Shown here piece by piece: positions 38,283 to 46,652 of a stretch of 64,000 nt of DNA (position 1 is the first letter of the stretch; each line of letters begins with the position of its first letter). The notes beneath the pieces were generated by a model. It was not told the origin of the DNA, did no database searches, and saw only the letters and a list, made by a program, of their open reading frames with translations. Origin of the DNA: Silvimonas iriomotensis (GTDB lineage Bacteria; Pseudomonadota; Gammaproteobacteria; Burkholderiales; Chitinibacteraceae); assembly GCF_014645535.1 (NCBI RefSeq), contig NZ_BMLX01000002.1, positions 921,021 to 985,020 on the forward strand. The letters are read 5' to 3'. The position numbers were made by a program, and so were the translations under genes.

Positions 38283-39605
38283 ATGAACATGCAAAAAACA
38301 GGCCTGGTACGGCCGGTGAAAACCGGGTTTCGCAATATGCGCTGGTTGATCATTGTTCTGTTCATTTCCGGGGTCACGCTCAATTACATCACCCGCAATT
38401 CGCTGGGGATCATGGCGCCGGAACTGAAGTCCATGTTCAACATGACCAATGAACAGTACGGCTATATCACCACGGCGTTCCAGGTCGCCTATACGCTTGC
38501 GCAGCCCGTCTGCGGCTGGTTGATCGACGTGATCGGCCTGAAGATCGGCTTTGCGGTGTGCGCCATTCTCTGGTCGGTCACTTGTATTTTCCATTCCGGC
38601 GCCAGCAGCTGGCTGCATCTGGCCGTGCTGCGGTTTTTCATGGGTTCGACCGAAGCGGCCGCCGCGCCGGCCAACACCAAGGTGATGACAGAGTGGTTCC
38701 CCAAAAAGGAACGCACCATTGCCAACGGCTGGGGCGGCGTGGGGTTCTCGCTGGGCGGCATGCTGGCGCCGCCGCTGATTTATGGCCTGCATTCGGTGTT
38801 TGGCTGGCAGGCGGCGTTTGTCGTCCCCGGCATTCTGGGGATCGTCTGGGCCGTGGTCTGGTTCAAGGTCTACGCCCCGCCGCGGGAAAGCCGCCTGATC
38901 AATCCGGTGGAGCGTGATTACATCATTGCCGATCAGGACGCGCCCCTGGCCAAAACGAATATCTCGTTGTGGTCCTCGCTGGGCCGTCTGCTGCGCCAGC
39001 GCCGTTTTTACGGCATTGGCCTGCCCGCGTTCTTGTCAGAGCCGGCATGGCAGGCACTGGGTTTCTGGGTGCCGCTCTATATGGCCCAGGTGCATGGTTT
39101 CAAGCTCAAAGATATCGCCATGTTTGCCTGGCTGCCTTTTCTGATGGCCGATCTGGGCAGTCTGCTCGGGGGCTATCTCACGCCCCGGATTGGCCGCTGG
39201 TTCAACCTGACGCGCATCAACGCCGCCATTGTCACGTCGACCAGCGGGGCCTGCATCATGGTCAGCCTTGTCGCCGCCGCCTTTGCCCAAAACCCGTATG
39301 TCGCCGTCCTGCTGATTTCGCTGGGCGGGCTGGGGCATCAACTGGTGTCCAGCATGCTGGGCGTGCTGGTCATGGAAACCACGCCGGTTGAACAAGTCGC
39401 CACCGCCAACGGGCTGCGTGGTTCGTTTGCCTGGATCGCCGCAGCGATTTCCACGCTGGTGATCGGCTCGGTTACCACGGTTTATGGCGCAACGGGCTTT
39501 ACCTGGGTGTTTGTCTGCCTGGGCCTGTTTGATCTGGTCGGCGCGGCCATCATGATTGGCGTGCTGTGGGAACGCCGTCTGCCCGGTGCCATGCAGCCGG
39601 CCTGA
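38283..39605 (+). CDS. exuT: Hexuronate/glucuronide MFS transporter (ExuT-like, ACS family)
   Basis: This 440-residue, 12-helix anion:cation symporter-family protein carries SGVTLNYITRNSLGIMAPEL and GSTEAAAAPANTKVMTEWFPKKERTIANG (seen as adjacent blocks) as in ExuT. It should import a uronate or uronosyl sugar by proton symport. A cytoplasmic GH31 enzyme follows in the same operon, so a disaccharide substrate is plausible. The start is preceded by GGCGAGG. Confidence 0.88.
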   Translation: MNMQKTGLVRPVKTGFRNMRWLIIVLFISGVTLNYITRNSLGIMAPELKSMFNMTNEQYGYITTAFQVAYTLAQPVCGWLIDVIGLKIGFAVCAILWSVTCIFHSGASSWLHLAVLRFFMGSTEAAAAPANTKVMTEWFPKKERTIANGWGGVGFSLGGMLAPPLIYGLHSVFGWQAAFVVPGILGIVWAVVWFKVYAPPRESRLINPVERDYIIADQDAPLAKTNISLWSSLGRLLRQRRFYGIGLPAFLSEPAWQALGFWVPLYMAQVHGFKLKDIAMFAWLPFLMADLGSLLGGYLTPRIGRWFNLTRINAAIVTSTSGACIMVSLVAAAFAQNPYVAVLLISLGGLGHQLVSSMLGVLVMETTPVEQVATANGLRGSFAWIAAAISTLVIGSVTTVYGATGFTWVFVCLGLFDLVGAAIMIGVLWERRLPGAMQPA

Positions 39606-39701
39606 CGCCTGACTACGCTTGATACGCGGCCAGGTGCGGCTTGCCTGGCTTGCTTGCCCTGCCCTTGGGCAACCACGGTTTTTCTTTGCAGGTGAATACT
39701 C

Positions 39702-42140
39702 ATGGCAATTACTGTTTCGTCCCAGCTTTACGACACCAGCGGCCGCGTCGCGCCGGTATTCAGTCTGGCGCAACAAGACGCTCACATGCTGCGCTTTGAA
39801 GCTGCTGCGGGCCACGCGGTACAGATTGAAGTTCTGGAAGAAGATCTGATCCGCGTCCAGGTGATCCCCGCCGGCACACAGGCGCGCACACGCAGCTGGT
39901 GCATCGCGCCTGGCATGGCGGATGTCCCTTTGCACGGCCACGATGCCGCTGCACTGCCCGGCTTTGCCCGTCCGTCATATCAACTGGTCACCGAACCGCA
40001 ACGCGCCGTTATTTCCACCGCCGCGCTCCGGCTGGAGATCGACCTCAACGGGTTTTACTGCAGCTGGTTCATGCCGCGTGAGGATGCCTGGATCAAAGTC
40101 GCCAGTGACCGTCCCACCCAGGGTTACAACTTTGGTTATTGGGATGAGCGCGTTTATCACTACCTGGCGCGGGCCGAAGAAGAACAATATTTTGGCCTGG
40201 GTGAAAAAACCGGCGAGGCCAACCGACATGGCAACAGCTACCGCATGTGCAATCTGGACGCCGCGTTCTACAACGCCAAAAGCACCGATCCGCTGTACAA
40301 GCACATCCCGTTCTATATCACCCGTCACGCCATCAACCAGACCACTTTTGGTCTGTATTACGACACCCCGGCCGATTGCCGTTTCGACTTCGGCCGCGAG
40401 CACGATAACTACCACGGGTTCTACCGCTCTTTTGTGGCGGAGACCGGCCCGCTGGATTACTACTTCATTGCCGGCGGCACCGTGCGCGAGGTGGTCCGCC
40501 GGTTTACCTGGCTGACCGGCACACCGGCTTTCCCGCCGCGCTGGAGTCTGGGTTATTCAGGCTCGACCATGAGCTACACCGACGCGCCCGACGCCCAGGC
40601 GCGCATGGACGAGTTTCTGGATAACTGCAGCACGCATGACATCCTGTGCGACTCGTTCCACTTGTCCTCCGGCTACACCACCATTGCCGGCAAACGCTAT
40701 GTGTTCAACTGGGATACCGCCAAGTTCCCCGATGCCAAGGGCTTTACCCGGCGTTATCTGGATCACGGCGTGCATCTGGTCGCCAATATCAAACCCGCGC
40801 TGTTGAAAACCCACCCGCGCTTTGCTGAAGCCGCGCAGGCCGGGGCGCTGATCAACAATCCGGATGGCACGCCCTTGCCGGTAGCGTTCTGGGGTGGTGA
40901 CGCAGCGTATGTCGATTTCACCGCAGAGGCCGGCTACAACTGGTGGAAAAACGGCGTCAAAACCGCTCTGCTTGATTACGGCATCAGTTCGGCCTGGAAC
41001 GACAACAACGAGTTTGAAATCTGGGATACCCGCGCCCTGGCCGCCAACTTCGGCCAGCCGGTTCCGGCCATCCAGATCAAACCGCTGCAAACCCTGCTGA
41101 TGTGCAAGGCGTCGTTTGAAGCCCAGCAAGAACACGCCCCGACACTGCGGCCGTTCACCGTCTCACGCGCGGGTTGCGCCGGCATGCAGCGCTATGTGCA
41201 AACCTGGTCTGGCGACAATTACACCTCATGGCAAACGCTTAAATACAACGTGCGCATGGGCACCGGGCTGGCCATGTCCGGCGTCTCCAATACCGGCCAC
41301 GATATTGGCGGCTTTCTTGGCCCGCAGCCGGACGCCGAACTCTTCTTGCGCTGGGTGCAGTTCGGTATTTTCCTGCCGCGTTTCTCCATCCACTCTGAAA
41401 ACAGTGGCGAAGTCGTTACCGAACCGTGGATGTACCCGGAGATCACGCCGCAAATCCGTGACCTGATCAAACTGCGCTATCGCCTGCTTCCTTGTTACTA
41501 CGACCTGCTGTACCGCTCGCACACGGCCTTTGAACCGGTCATGCGGCCCACGTATTACACCTTCCCGCATGACGCGCGCTGTTATGCCGAAAACGACGAC
41601 ATGATGATCGGTGACAACCTGCTCATTGCCGCCGTGGTGGAACAAGGCGCGCGTACGCGGGATGTCTACCTGCCCGCTGGCAGCAACTGGCTGCACTACA
41701 GCACCGGCCAGCGCCTGGCGGGCGGGCAGACGGTGACACTGCCCGCAGAACTGGGCGCCGGCCCGATCCTGCTGGTGCGTGAGGGCAGCGGCATTGCGCT
41801 CAACGTTGCAGAACAACACTTTGCCCACGCCGCCGACGCCCGCGGATTCTTGCTGTGCCCGCCCATGCAGGGGCAGTTTGCGGCGCGTTGTTTTGAGGAC
41901 GATGGCCTGAGCTTTGGCTATCAGGACAGCGCATGGGGTGAGTGGCGGATCGACGTCACAGCAAGCACCGGCAGCCTCGCCATCGCCATTGATTTCAGCG
42001 GCGATCCGCGCTTTGCGCAATCCACGCTGCAACTGCTGTTGCCCGCCAGCGAAACACGCAAGGTCACACTGACCGGCGCCACATGCGTAGTCGATGCGGT
42101 GGCGGGTCTTTGGCGCGTCCTGGACGTCACACGGGCCTGA
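39702..42140 (+). CDS. Cytoplasmic glycoside hydrolase family 31 (alpha-glycosidase)
   Basis: This 812-residue enzyme has the N-terminal galactose-mutarotase-like domain, a (beta/alpha)8 barrel and C-terminal beta domains of GH31. The predicted nucleophile is Asp434 in AWNDNNEFEIW, corresponding to the WxDMNE motif with Met replaced by Asn. The predicted acid/base is Asp505 in WSGDNYTSW. YYFIAGGTVREVVRRFTWLTG and GVSNTGHDIGGF are typical. There is no signal peptide. GH31 covers alpha-glucosidases, alpha-xylosidases and sulfoquinovosidases. With uronate genes around it, an alpha-linked uronosyl disaccharide is my inference, not a family fact. Confidence 0.9.
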   Translation: MAITVSSQLYDTSGRVAPVFSLAQQDAHMLRFEAAAGHAVQIEVLEEDLIRVQVIPAGTQARTRSWCIAPGMADVPLHGHDAAALPGFARPSYQLVTEPQRAVISTAALRLEIDLNGFYCSWFMPREDAWIKVASDRPTQGYNFGYWDERVYHYLARAEEEQYFGLGEKTGEANRHGNSYRMCNLDAAFYNAKSTDPLYKHIPFYITRHAINQTTFGLYYDTPADCRFDFGREHDNYHGFYRSFVAETGPLDYYFIAGGTVREVVRRFTWLTGTPAFPPRWSLGYSGSTMSYTDAPDAQARMDEFLDNCSTHDILCDSFHLSSGYTTIAGKRYVFNWDTAKFPDAKGFTRRYLDHGVHLVANIKPALLKTHPRFAEAAQAGALINNPDGTPLPVAFWGGDAAYVDFTAEAGYNWWKNGVKTALLDYGISSAWNDNNEFEIWDTRALAANFGQPVPAIQIKPLQTLLMCKASFEAQQEHAPTLRPFTVSRAGCAGMQRYVQTWSGDNYTSWQTLKYNVRMGTGLAMSGVSNTGHDIGGFLGPQPDAELFLRWVQFGIFLPRFSIHSENSGEVVTEPWMYPEITPQIRDLIKLRYRLLPCYYDLLYRSHTAFEPVMRPTYYTFPHDARCYAENDDMMIGDNLLIAAVVEQGARTRDVYLPAGSNWLHYSTGQRLAGGQTVTLPAELGAGPILLVREGSGIALNVAEQHFAHAADARGFLLCPPMQGQFAARCFEDDGLSFGYQDSAWGEWRIDVTASTGSLAIAIDFSGDPRFAQSTLQLLLPASETRKVTLTGATCVVDAVAGLWRVLDVTRA

Positions 42141-42161
42141 AACCGGGTTTGACCGGGCCAC

Positions 42162-42198
42162 AAAAACCGGCGCCACAGTGTCTGGCGCCGGTTTTTTT
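42162..42198 (+). terminator. Intrinsic terminator ending the hexuronate operon
   Basis: Perfect stem AAACCGGCGCCA/TGGCGCCGGTTT, 7-base loop, T7 tail. It lies 20 bases after the GH31 stop. Confidence 0.93.
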
Positions 42199-42377
42199 AC
42201 GACAGTGATATACGGTCATGCGCGGCAGAACGCCACCCGGCGCGGCTCTCGCCGGGGCTTGCCTCAACCGGCACTAAAACCCCGCTCGCGTGCGGACGTC
42301 TGCGCCGTTATACTCACCCGTTATCCAGGCGCTTTTGCGGCGCCGTCTGTCATTCATCTTCAAGGAAATACCACTCT

Positions 42378-42899
42378 ATGGCATCGCTCAACAAAGTGCT
42401 GTTGATCGGCAACCTGGGCCGCGACCCGGAAACCCGCTATCTGCCCTCTGGCGGCGCCGTATGCAATTTCAGCATTGCCACTACGGAACGCTTCAAGGAC
42501 AAACAAGGTCAGCAGCAAGAAAAGACCGAGTGGCACAACATCACCATGTACAACCGCCTTGCGGAAATCGCCGGCCAGTACCTGAAAAAAGGCAGCTCGG
42601 TCTACATCGAGGGCCGTATCCAGACCCGCAAGTGGCAAGACAAGCAAACCGGCGCTGACCGCTACACCACCGAAATCATTGCAGACCAGATGCAAATGCT
42701 GTCTGGCCGTGCCGGTGGCGGCATGGGTGGTGGCGACCAGGGTGGCGGTGGTTACGAAGACTTCAACCAGGAATACGCCGCCGCACCGGCACCGGCCGCC
42801 CGCCCGCAAATGGCAGCCCCGGCCCCGGCCGCAGCAGCCCCGAAAAAGCCGGCCCCGGCCCGCAGCTTTGACGACTTTGAAGACGACATCCCTTTCTAA
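42378..42899 (+). CDS. ssb: Single-stranded DNA-binding protein
   Basis: SSB (173 aa) has the OB fold (residues 1-110; [40 protein letters not shown]), a Gly/Pro/Ala-rich linker and the acidic partner-binding tip [14 protein letters not shown] lies upstream. A weak -10 (TATACT, 42308-42313) is visible but the -35 is poor. It is followed by an intrinsic terminator. Confidence 0.98.
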   Translation: MASLNKVLLIGNLGRDPETRYLPSGGAVCNFSIATTERFKDKQGQQQEKTEWHNITMYNRLAEIAGQYLKKGSSVYIEGRIQTRKWQDKQTGADRYTTEIIADQMQMLSGRAGGGMGGGDQGGGGYEDFNQEYAAAPAPAARPQMAAPAPAAAAPKKPAPARSFDDFEDDIPF

Positions 42900-42924
42900 T
42901 AAGCATCTTTAAATAAATGTAACT

Positions 42925-42960
42925 AAAAAGCCTGCAAGCCCCGTGTTTGCAGGCTTTTTT
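42925..42960 (+). terminator. Intrinsic terminator of ssb
   Basis: AAAAAGCCTGCAA (42925-42937) pairs with TTGCAGGCTTTTT (42947-42959) around an 8-base loop. Confidence 0.92.
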
Positions 42961-42961
42961 C

Positions 42962-43079
42962 TTATTTACACTTTTTCCCCAATTGGGTCAGACCTTGTCA
43001 TTCAAGCGACTATGAAAGTGTAAATAACAGGCTGGCTCCGTTGCTGCAAATTTGTGCTCAAGCCAGCCTATTTTCATAG
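42962..43079. repeat. Nested, mutually exclusive inverted repeats downstream of ssb
   Basis: Three arm pairs are seen. TTATTTACACTTT (42962-42974) pairs with AAAGTGTAAATAA (43015-43027). CTATGAAA (43010-43017) pairs with TTTCATAG (43072-43079). AGGCTGGCT (43029-43037) pairs with AGCCAGCCT (43061-43069). The first pairing shares bases with the second, so two alternative folds compete. The rest of the 42961-43224 gap has no gene. It may be a small non-autonomous element or the edge of the inserted orphan gene. Confidence 0.7.
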
Positions 43080-43224
43080 ACTACATTCACTAGCCCCCCT
43101 CTCTCCACCAGCTTCTCCCCCCTGCCTGCTACCTGCATGGAAGGGATTCCGCCAGTTCTACTAACTGCGCCAGCAGCAGCCCACAGTGCCCGGTGCAACC
43201 CTGGTTCCGTTCGAGGAACTAATC

Positions 43225-44910
43225 TCAGAGGTTTGACATTGTACTGGTGGCGTCCTGAAGGTACTCGCGGCCAGTCCTGAGGGGAGCGATGCCTCTATAG
43301 ATAATTGGAATGGATAACAGCTCTGGATTCTCCCTGACCTCAAAATCACGGCCTTCAATTGGAAGCCAGTCCAGCGACTTCATCCACTCAGCCAAGCAAA
43401 GAAGGGTTTGGGCTTTGTGTACCCCGGCTTCGAGAACCCAGTCAGGAACCACAGGAAACTGCTCAAGTTGACTTAGGGCACCACCAAAGCCTTGAATTAC
43501 AACTGCACCGTATACCTTCCATCCGGCTGTTGACTCAAGAATGGTGTCAAAGGCAGCACGAAGTAAATGAGGCAGGTTACCTGAAACGGCCGTCACTTTG
43601 CGGGCAAGCTGGTCTACTTTCTGATAACAAATACGTTTTTTTGTTTGTACTTCTCGTGGATCCGCAGGTGAAAGCATCCAGCGAAGTTCGAGAACAAGTA
43701 GCGCCTTTGTCTCAGGTTCGCAAATAAGCAGGTCAAGTTCTTCTTTTACCGTACCAAGTTGAAAAGTACGATTCGCAGCAACCCGTTGCCATTTTTGCGC
43801 GAAGAGCGGTCCAAGTTGCTTTGTCATTTCTACTTCAAAAACTGAGCTTCGCGAGTCAAATATTTTGGGCTCAAGTCGGGCCTGTAATGTGAGCAAATTG
43901 CGTTCAATATTAGAGGACAAAAAGCCAATCCCCGCCATTGCAAATCGTTCCTTTCCCAGCGGCACTAGAGGCTGCAAAGCTTGGTCTGGCGAATCTACAC
44001 CCCTCCCATAAGTGAGGTAATCAACAAAGCTATCGATGAGAGGCCGTTCCAGAGAACAAAGCATCGCCATATCTTCAACGAGCTGCTCTCGTGCAATGCG
44101 GAGACAAAGGTCAGAATTTCCAATCCCTTTGAGCCGCAATCTACTGGCACCAAAGTGCACTGCACATAGGTGATAGATGATTCTGAGTGAGAGAGCATTC
44201 TGAAGAAGTGTAGTTTCAGTCCTTCCACCCCATGGGAACGCCCAGTTTTCCGGAATTAGAAAAGGTGCCTGATGAAGATACTGCGCAAGTTGCACCGCAA
44301 GCTCTAGGTCGTAGATATAACGAATTTTCCCATTCGAGGCGCGAATTTGCTCCGCAATCCGGCATACCACATCTGGTAACTCTTTCGGATTTTGTATCCA
44401 AAACCATAAAGCCGATGCAAAGGAAATGACTGGAGCCCCAGCGGTTTGGCGCATTAGCTCCAATACACCGTAACGGCTATCCTCAAGCTGCTCGTTGAAC
44501 TCTAAGGCATACCCTTCAGCGCGGTCTATCACTTGTAAACTACCTGAATGCGCTGCCGAGCAAATCTGAGTTACCGTGGAGTAATCAATACCAGCTTTCA
44601 GGAAATCTCCTGAGCGTTGATAAAACGCGGGTGCAGCTCTGTAGGGCAATGGCGTAACAGTCTTATCTTTCGTTCGCGCACGTACAGCCATAAGACAATG
44701 CCGCAGGGAAAATTTATATCTGTCTAAATAAAAATCTATTTCCCACTTGCCCAGGGAATCAGCAGGAAATATGAATAACATTCGCTGCATGTCTTCCGAG
44801 GCGGTAAGTAGATACCAGGTAGCTATAGCCTCGTTAGGATGAGGTAAGAATTGCGACTCGAATTGGCTGTCAGCCATGGCTTCGAATCGTTTAAGGACTG
44901 AGTTGGTCAA
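43225..44910 (-). CDS. Orphan 561-residue protein with possible PD-(D/E)XK nuclease motif
   Basis: I do not recognise this protein. The first 340 residues look mainly alpha-helical. Residues 355-435 contain FEVEMTKQLGPLF, then EELDLLICEPE (Asp393) and LLVLELRWM (Glu408, Arg410), then a Lys/Gln-rich helix (KKRICYQKVDQL). This is the D...ExK arrangement of PD-(D/E)XK nucleases with Arg for Lys, the same variant seen in YraN. The start TTG 44910 has GGAA 7 bases upstream; ATG 44877 is an alternative. Base composition is visibly AT-richer and codon use less biased than neighbours, suggesting transfer. No mobility gene is attached. A defence-related nuclease is one possibility, unproven. Confidence 0.7.
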   Translation of the reverse strand: MTNSVLKRFEAMADSQFESQFLPHPNEAIATWYLLTASEDMQRMLFIFPADSLGKWEIDFYLDRYKFSLRHCLMAVRARTKDKTVTPLPYRAAPAFYQRSGDFLKAGIDYSTVTQICSAAHSGSLQVIDRAEGYALEFNEQLEDSRYGVLELMRQTAGAPVISFASALWFWIQNPKELPDVVCRIAEQIRASNGKIRYIYDLELAVQLAQYLHQAPFLIPENWAFPWGGRTETTLLQNALSLRIIYHLCAVHFGASRLRLKGIGNSDLCLRIAREQLVEDMAMLCSLERPLIDSFVDYLTYGRGVDSPDQALQPLVPLGKERFAMAGIGFLSSNIERNLLTLQARLEPKIFDSRSSVFEVEMTKQLGPLFAQKWQRVAANRTFQLGTVKEELDLLICEPETKALLVLELRWMLSPADPREVQTKKRICYQKVDQLARKVTAVSGNLPHLLRAAFDTILESTAGWKVYGAVVIQGFGGALSQLEQFPVVPDWVLEAGVHKAQTLLCLAEWMKSLDWLPIEGRDFEVRENPELLSIPIIYRGIAPLRTGREYLQDATSTMSNL

Positions 44911-45112
44911 TTATCAATTCCAGAAGATACTTGGCAGGGCGGGTGCCTGTAGTGGTCATTCTGACCCAAAAAAAGCTTGCCTCGGCAGAGGATAACGCGC
45001 CGCAAATATCAATGAAACACCCTTGCTCAATAAGCGCGAAGGGGTGAGCAATTGATTGAATGACGTGCGCAATATTTGGAAAAATTGGCTCTGAGTCTGC
45101 TGTGAAACTCGG
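44891..45112 (-). pseudogene. Probable 3' remnant of a gene once coupled to the orphan nuclease-like gene
   Basis: A 74-codon open frame with protein-like composition (ADSEPIFPNIAHVIQSIAH, then ALSSAEASFFWVRM and PAKYLLELIIDQLSP) ends in TAA at 44893-44891, 20 bases inside the TTG-started orphan gene. It has no plausible start codon. The same frame continues open upstream of a TAA (45115-45113) for about 40 codons. This looks like the decayed end of an upstream partner, but chance openness at this composition cannot be excluded. Confidence 0.35.
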
Positions 45113-45451
45113 TTATTTGGCTACCGGTGAATTTGCTCCTGGTTCTACCCCATTTCCCGCTAGACTCCTAAGACATTTCTTCGCAGTCCTCGTCAGCTGG
45201 CAAGGTACTAACTGACGAAAATGTAAACAACATAGCAAAAATCGGCACTTTATTAACATTTCTGAAGCGAGAGTGTTCTGGAACCCGCAGTAGTATTCGC
45301 ATCCAGCACTATGGACACTTTTTCCCGCTCACAACCGCTCTAAGCGTCGCTTCTGCTGGTCGTACCCAACAAAAAACGGAGTCCATGACTCCGTTTTTTG
45401 TTGCCTGCGCCCTGCGCGCGCCGTAGCGCATCGTCAGGGACTGGCGGTGGT
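45113..45451. other. Gene-free AT-richer gap with a terminator
   Basis: No credible intact gene in these ~340 bases. CGTCAG (45191-45196) and CTGACG form a spaced inverted repeat around 45191-45218. The right end holds the terminator entered separately. Confidence 0.5.
45368..45402. terminator. 15-bp perfect bidirectional terminator after the nitroreductase gene
   Basis: AACAAAAAACGGAGT pairs perfectly with ACTCCGTTTTTTGTT around loop CCATG. It serves the minus-strand nitroreductase gene and shields it from the orphan-gene region. Confidence 0.93.
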
Positions 45452-46126
45452 TTATTCCACTTCGGTCACGAATGCTTCGCGCGCGCGGCGGACTTTGGGC
45501 AGGTTGACCAGCCAGTCGCCGGAGGCATCGCGGTAGCCCAGCGGCAGCAGTGCCACGCTGCGCAGGCCACGGGCCTTCAGGTTCAGGATTTCATCCAGCG
45601 CGGCGGCATCAAAGCCTTCCATCGGGGTGCTGTCGACTTCTTCATAAGCGGCGGCCACCAGCGCGACCGACAGACCAATATAGGCCTGGCGGGCGGCGTG
45701 TTCGAAATTGACCTGGGCGTCGCGCTGCGGGTAGGTGTTGAGCAGCATCTGGCGATAGTTTTCCCAGCCTTCATTGGTAAAGCCGCGCACGTCGTTCACC
45801 AGATCGAACATGGTGTTGATGCGTTCAGTGGTGTAGTTGTCCCACGCGGCAAAAACCAGCAGCTTGCTGCAATCGGTGACCTGGCCCTGATTCCACGCAA
45901 TCGCCTTGATCTTCTCGCGGATTTCCTTGTTGGTGACTACCAGGATTTCATACGGCTGCAGACCGCTGGAGGTCGGTGCCAGGCGGGTGGCTTCAAGGAT
46001 GCGTTCCAGCTTTTCGTCAGACACCTCGCGGGAGGGGTCCATCTTTTTGGTGGCATAGCGCCACTGCAGACGAGTGACGAGATCATTGGATACGAGCGAG
46101 CTGGCGGGATTTTGAGCGTTGGACAC
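45452..46126 (-). CDS. NAD(P)H-dependent nitroreductase family oxidoreductase (NfsB-like)
   Basis: This 224-residue FMN oxidoreductase has the nitroreductase fold. The segment LQWRYATKKMDPSR (N-terminal FMN-phosphate-binding Arg/Lys), RLAPTSSGLQPYEILVV, ARQAYIGLSVALVAAAYEEVDSTPMEGFD and LLPLGYRDASGDWLVNLPKVR resemble NfsB and dihydropteridine-reductase-like enzymes. It probably reduces quinones, flavins or nitroaromatics in the cytoplasm. It stands alone between a terminator and a long upstream gap. Confidence 0.9.
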   Translation of the reverse strand: MSNAQNPASSLVSNDLVTRLQWRYATKKMDPSREVSDEKLERILEATRLAPTSSGLQPYEILVVTNKEIREKIKAIAWNQGQVTDCSKLLVFAAWDNYTTERINTMFDLVNDVRGFTNEGWENYRQMLLNTYPQRDAQVNFEHAARQAYIGLSVALVAAAYEEVDSTPMEGFDAAALDEILNLKARGLRSVALLPLGYRDASGDWLVNLPKVRRAREAFVTEVE

Positions 46127-46350
46127 AACCGGGTTTCCTGAAAATTGGAACTCTCCAGATGCAGGCGGGTGACGATTTTTTCAAATGTAATATTGATCAC
46201 CCGCAAGCGCAGCCGCGTGTGGCGCACCAGAACCGGTTGATCTGGGGCACAAAGCCGGATCGCCGCGCGCTATGCAGGCTTTCGTTATGCCACTCATCAG
46301 CTTACAGCACGGTTTTATTGATCCACGATCAAATTCACCAAAATTGTGCA

Positions 46351-46378
46351 TTTCAATTTTCGTCAGACAGGGGATAAT
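46351..46378 (+). promoter_or_regulatory. Weak sigma-70-like promoter before the 58-aa ORF
   Basis: TTTCAA (46351-46356), 16-base spacer, GATAAT (46373-46378). The -10 is good, the -35 poor. Confidence 0.35.
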
Positions 46379-46417
46379 CCCGACCGTTTCCAGGTTTTGC
46401 GTAACCAGAGTGAGTGC

Positions 46418-46594
46418 ATGATCATGATTGCCTTGACGACGAACGCCTTGCCAGAACAAAAAGTGGTTAAACCAGAAGTGGACACCGACCAGATCAAGGT
46501 GCGTCCCTCCTTCGCCCAGCGTAACCCCGCCGGCTTTTCCTGGTTGCAACTTGATGTCCGGCAAGACATAAAGACCTCGCCAGAGCGCAAATGA
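46418..46594 (+). CDS. Possible 58-residue protein of unknown function
   Basis: This short frame starts MIMIALTTNALPEQKVV and ends QDIKTSPERK. It has GC-rich third positions like the neighbouring genes. A GATAAT box lies about 40 bases upstream and an intrinsic terminator 33 bases downstream, so it looks like a self-contained unit. There is no convincing Shine-Dalgarno sequence, and a minus-strand frame also crosses the region. No family is recognised; the product is soluble and charged. Confidence 0.4.
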   Translation: MIMIALTTNALPEQKVVKPEVDTDQIKVRPSFAQRNPAGFSWLQLDVRQDIKTSPERK

Positions 46595-46626
46595 CCCAAA
46601 AGGTCTATTGCCCCTTGTGGTGAGTC

Positions 46627-46652
46627 AGGCCCCGTTTTTCGGGGCCTTTTTC
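46627..46652 (+). terminator. Intrinsic terminator downstream of the 58-aa ORF
   Basis: AGGCCCCG/CGGGGCCT (46627-46634 with 46640-46647), loop T5, T-rich tail. It requires a plus-strand transcript from upstream. Confidence 0.85.

Noticed and set aside
38115-38792. Long minus-strand frames opposite the exuT-like gene and other genes
   Set aside because: They are shadows of high-GC coding regions: His/Gln/Arg-rich, with no ribosome-binding sites or family motifs.
45181-45240. Extension of the remnant frame upstream of 45112 as an intact gene
   Set aside because: An in-frame TAA at 45115-45113 interrupts it and no start codon with a ribosome-binding site was found.
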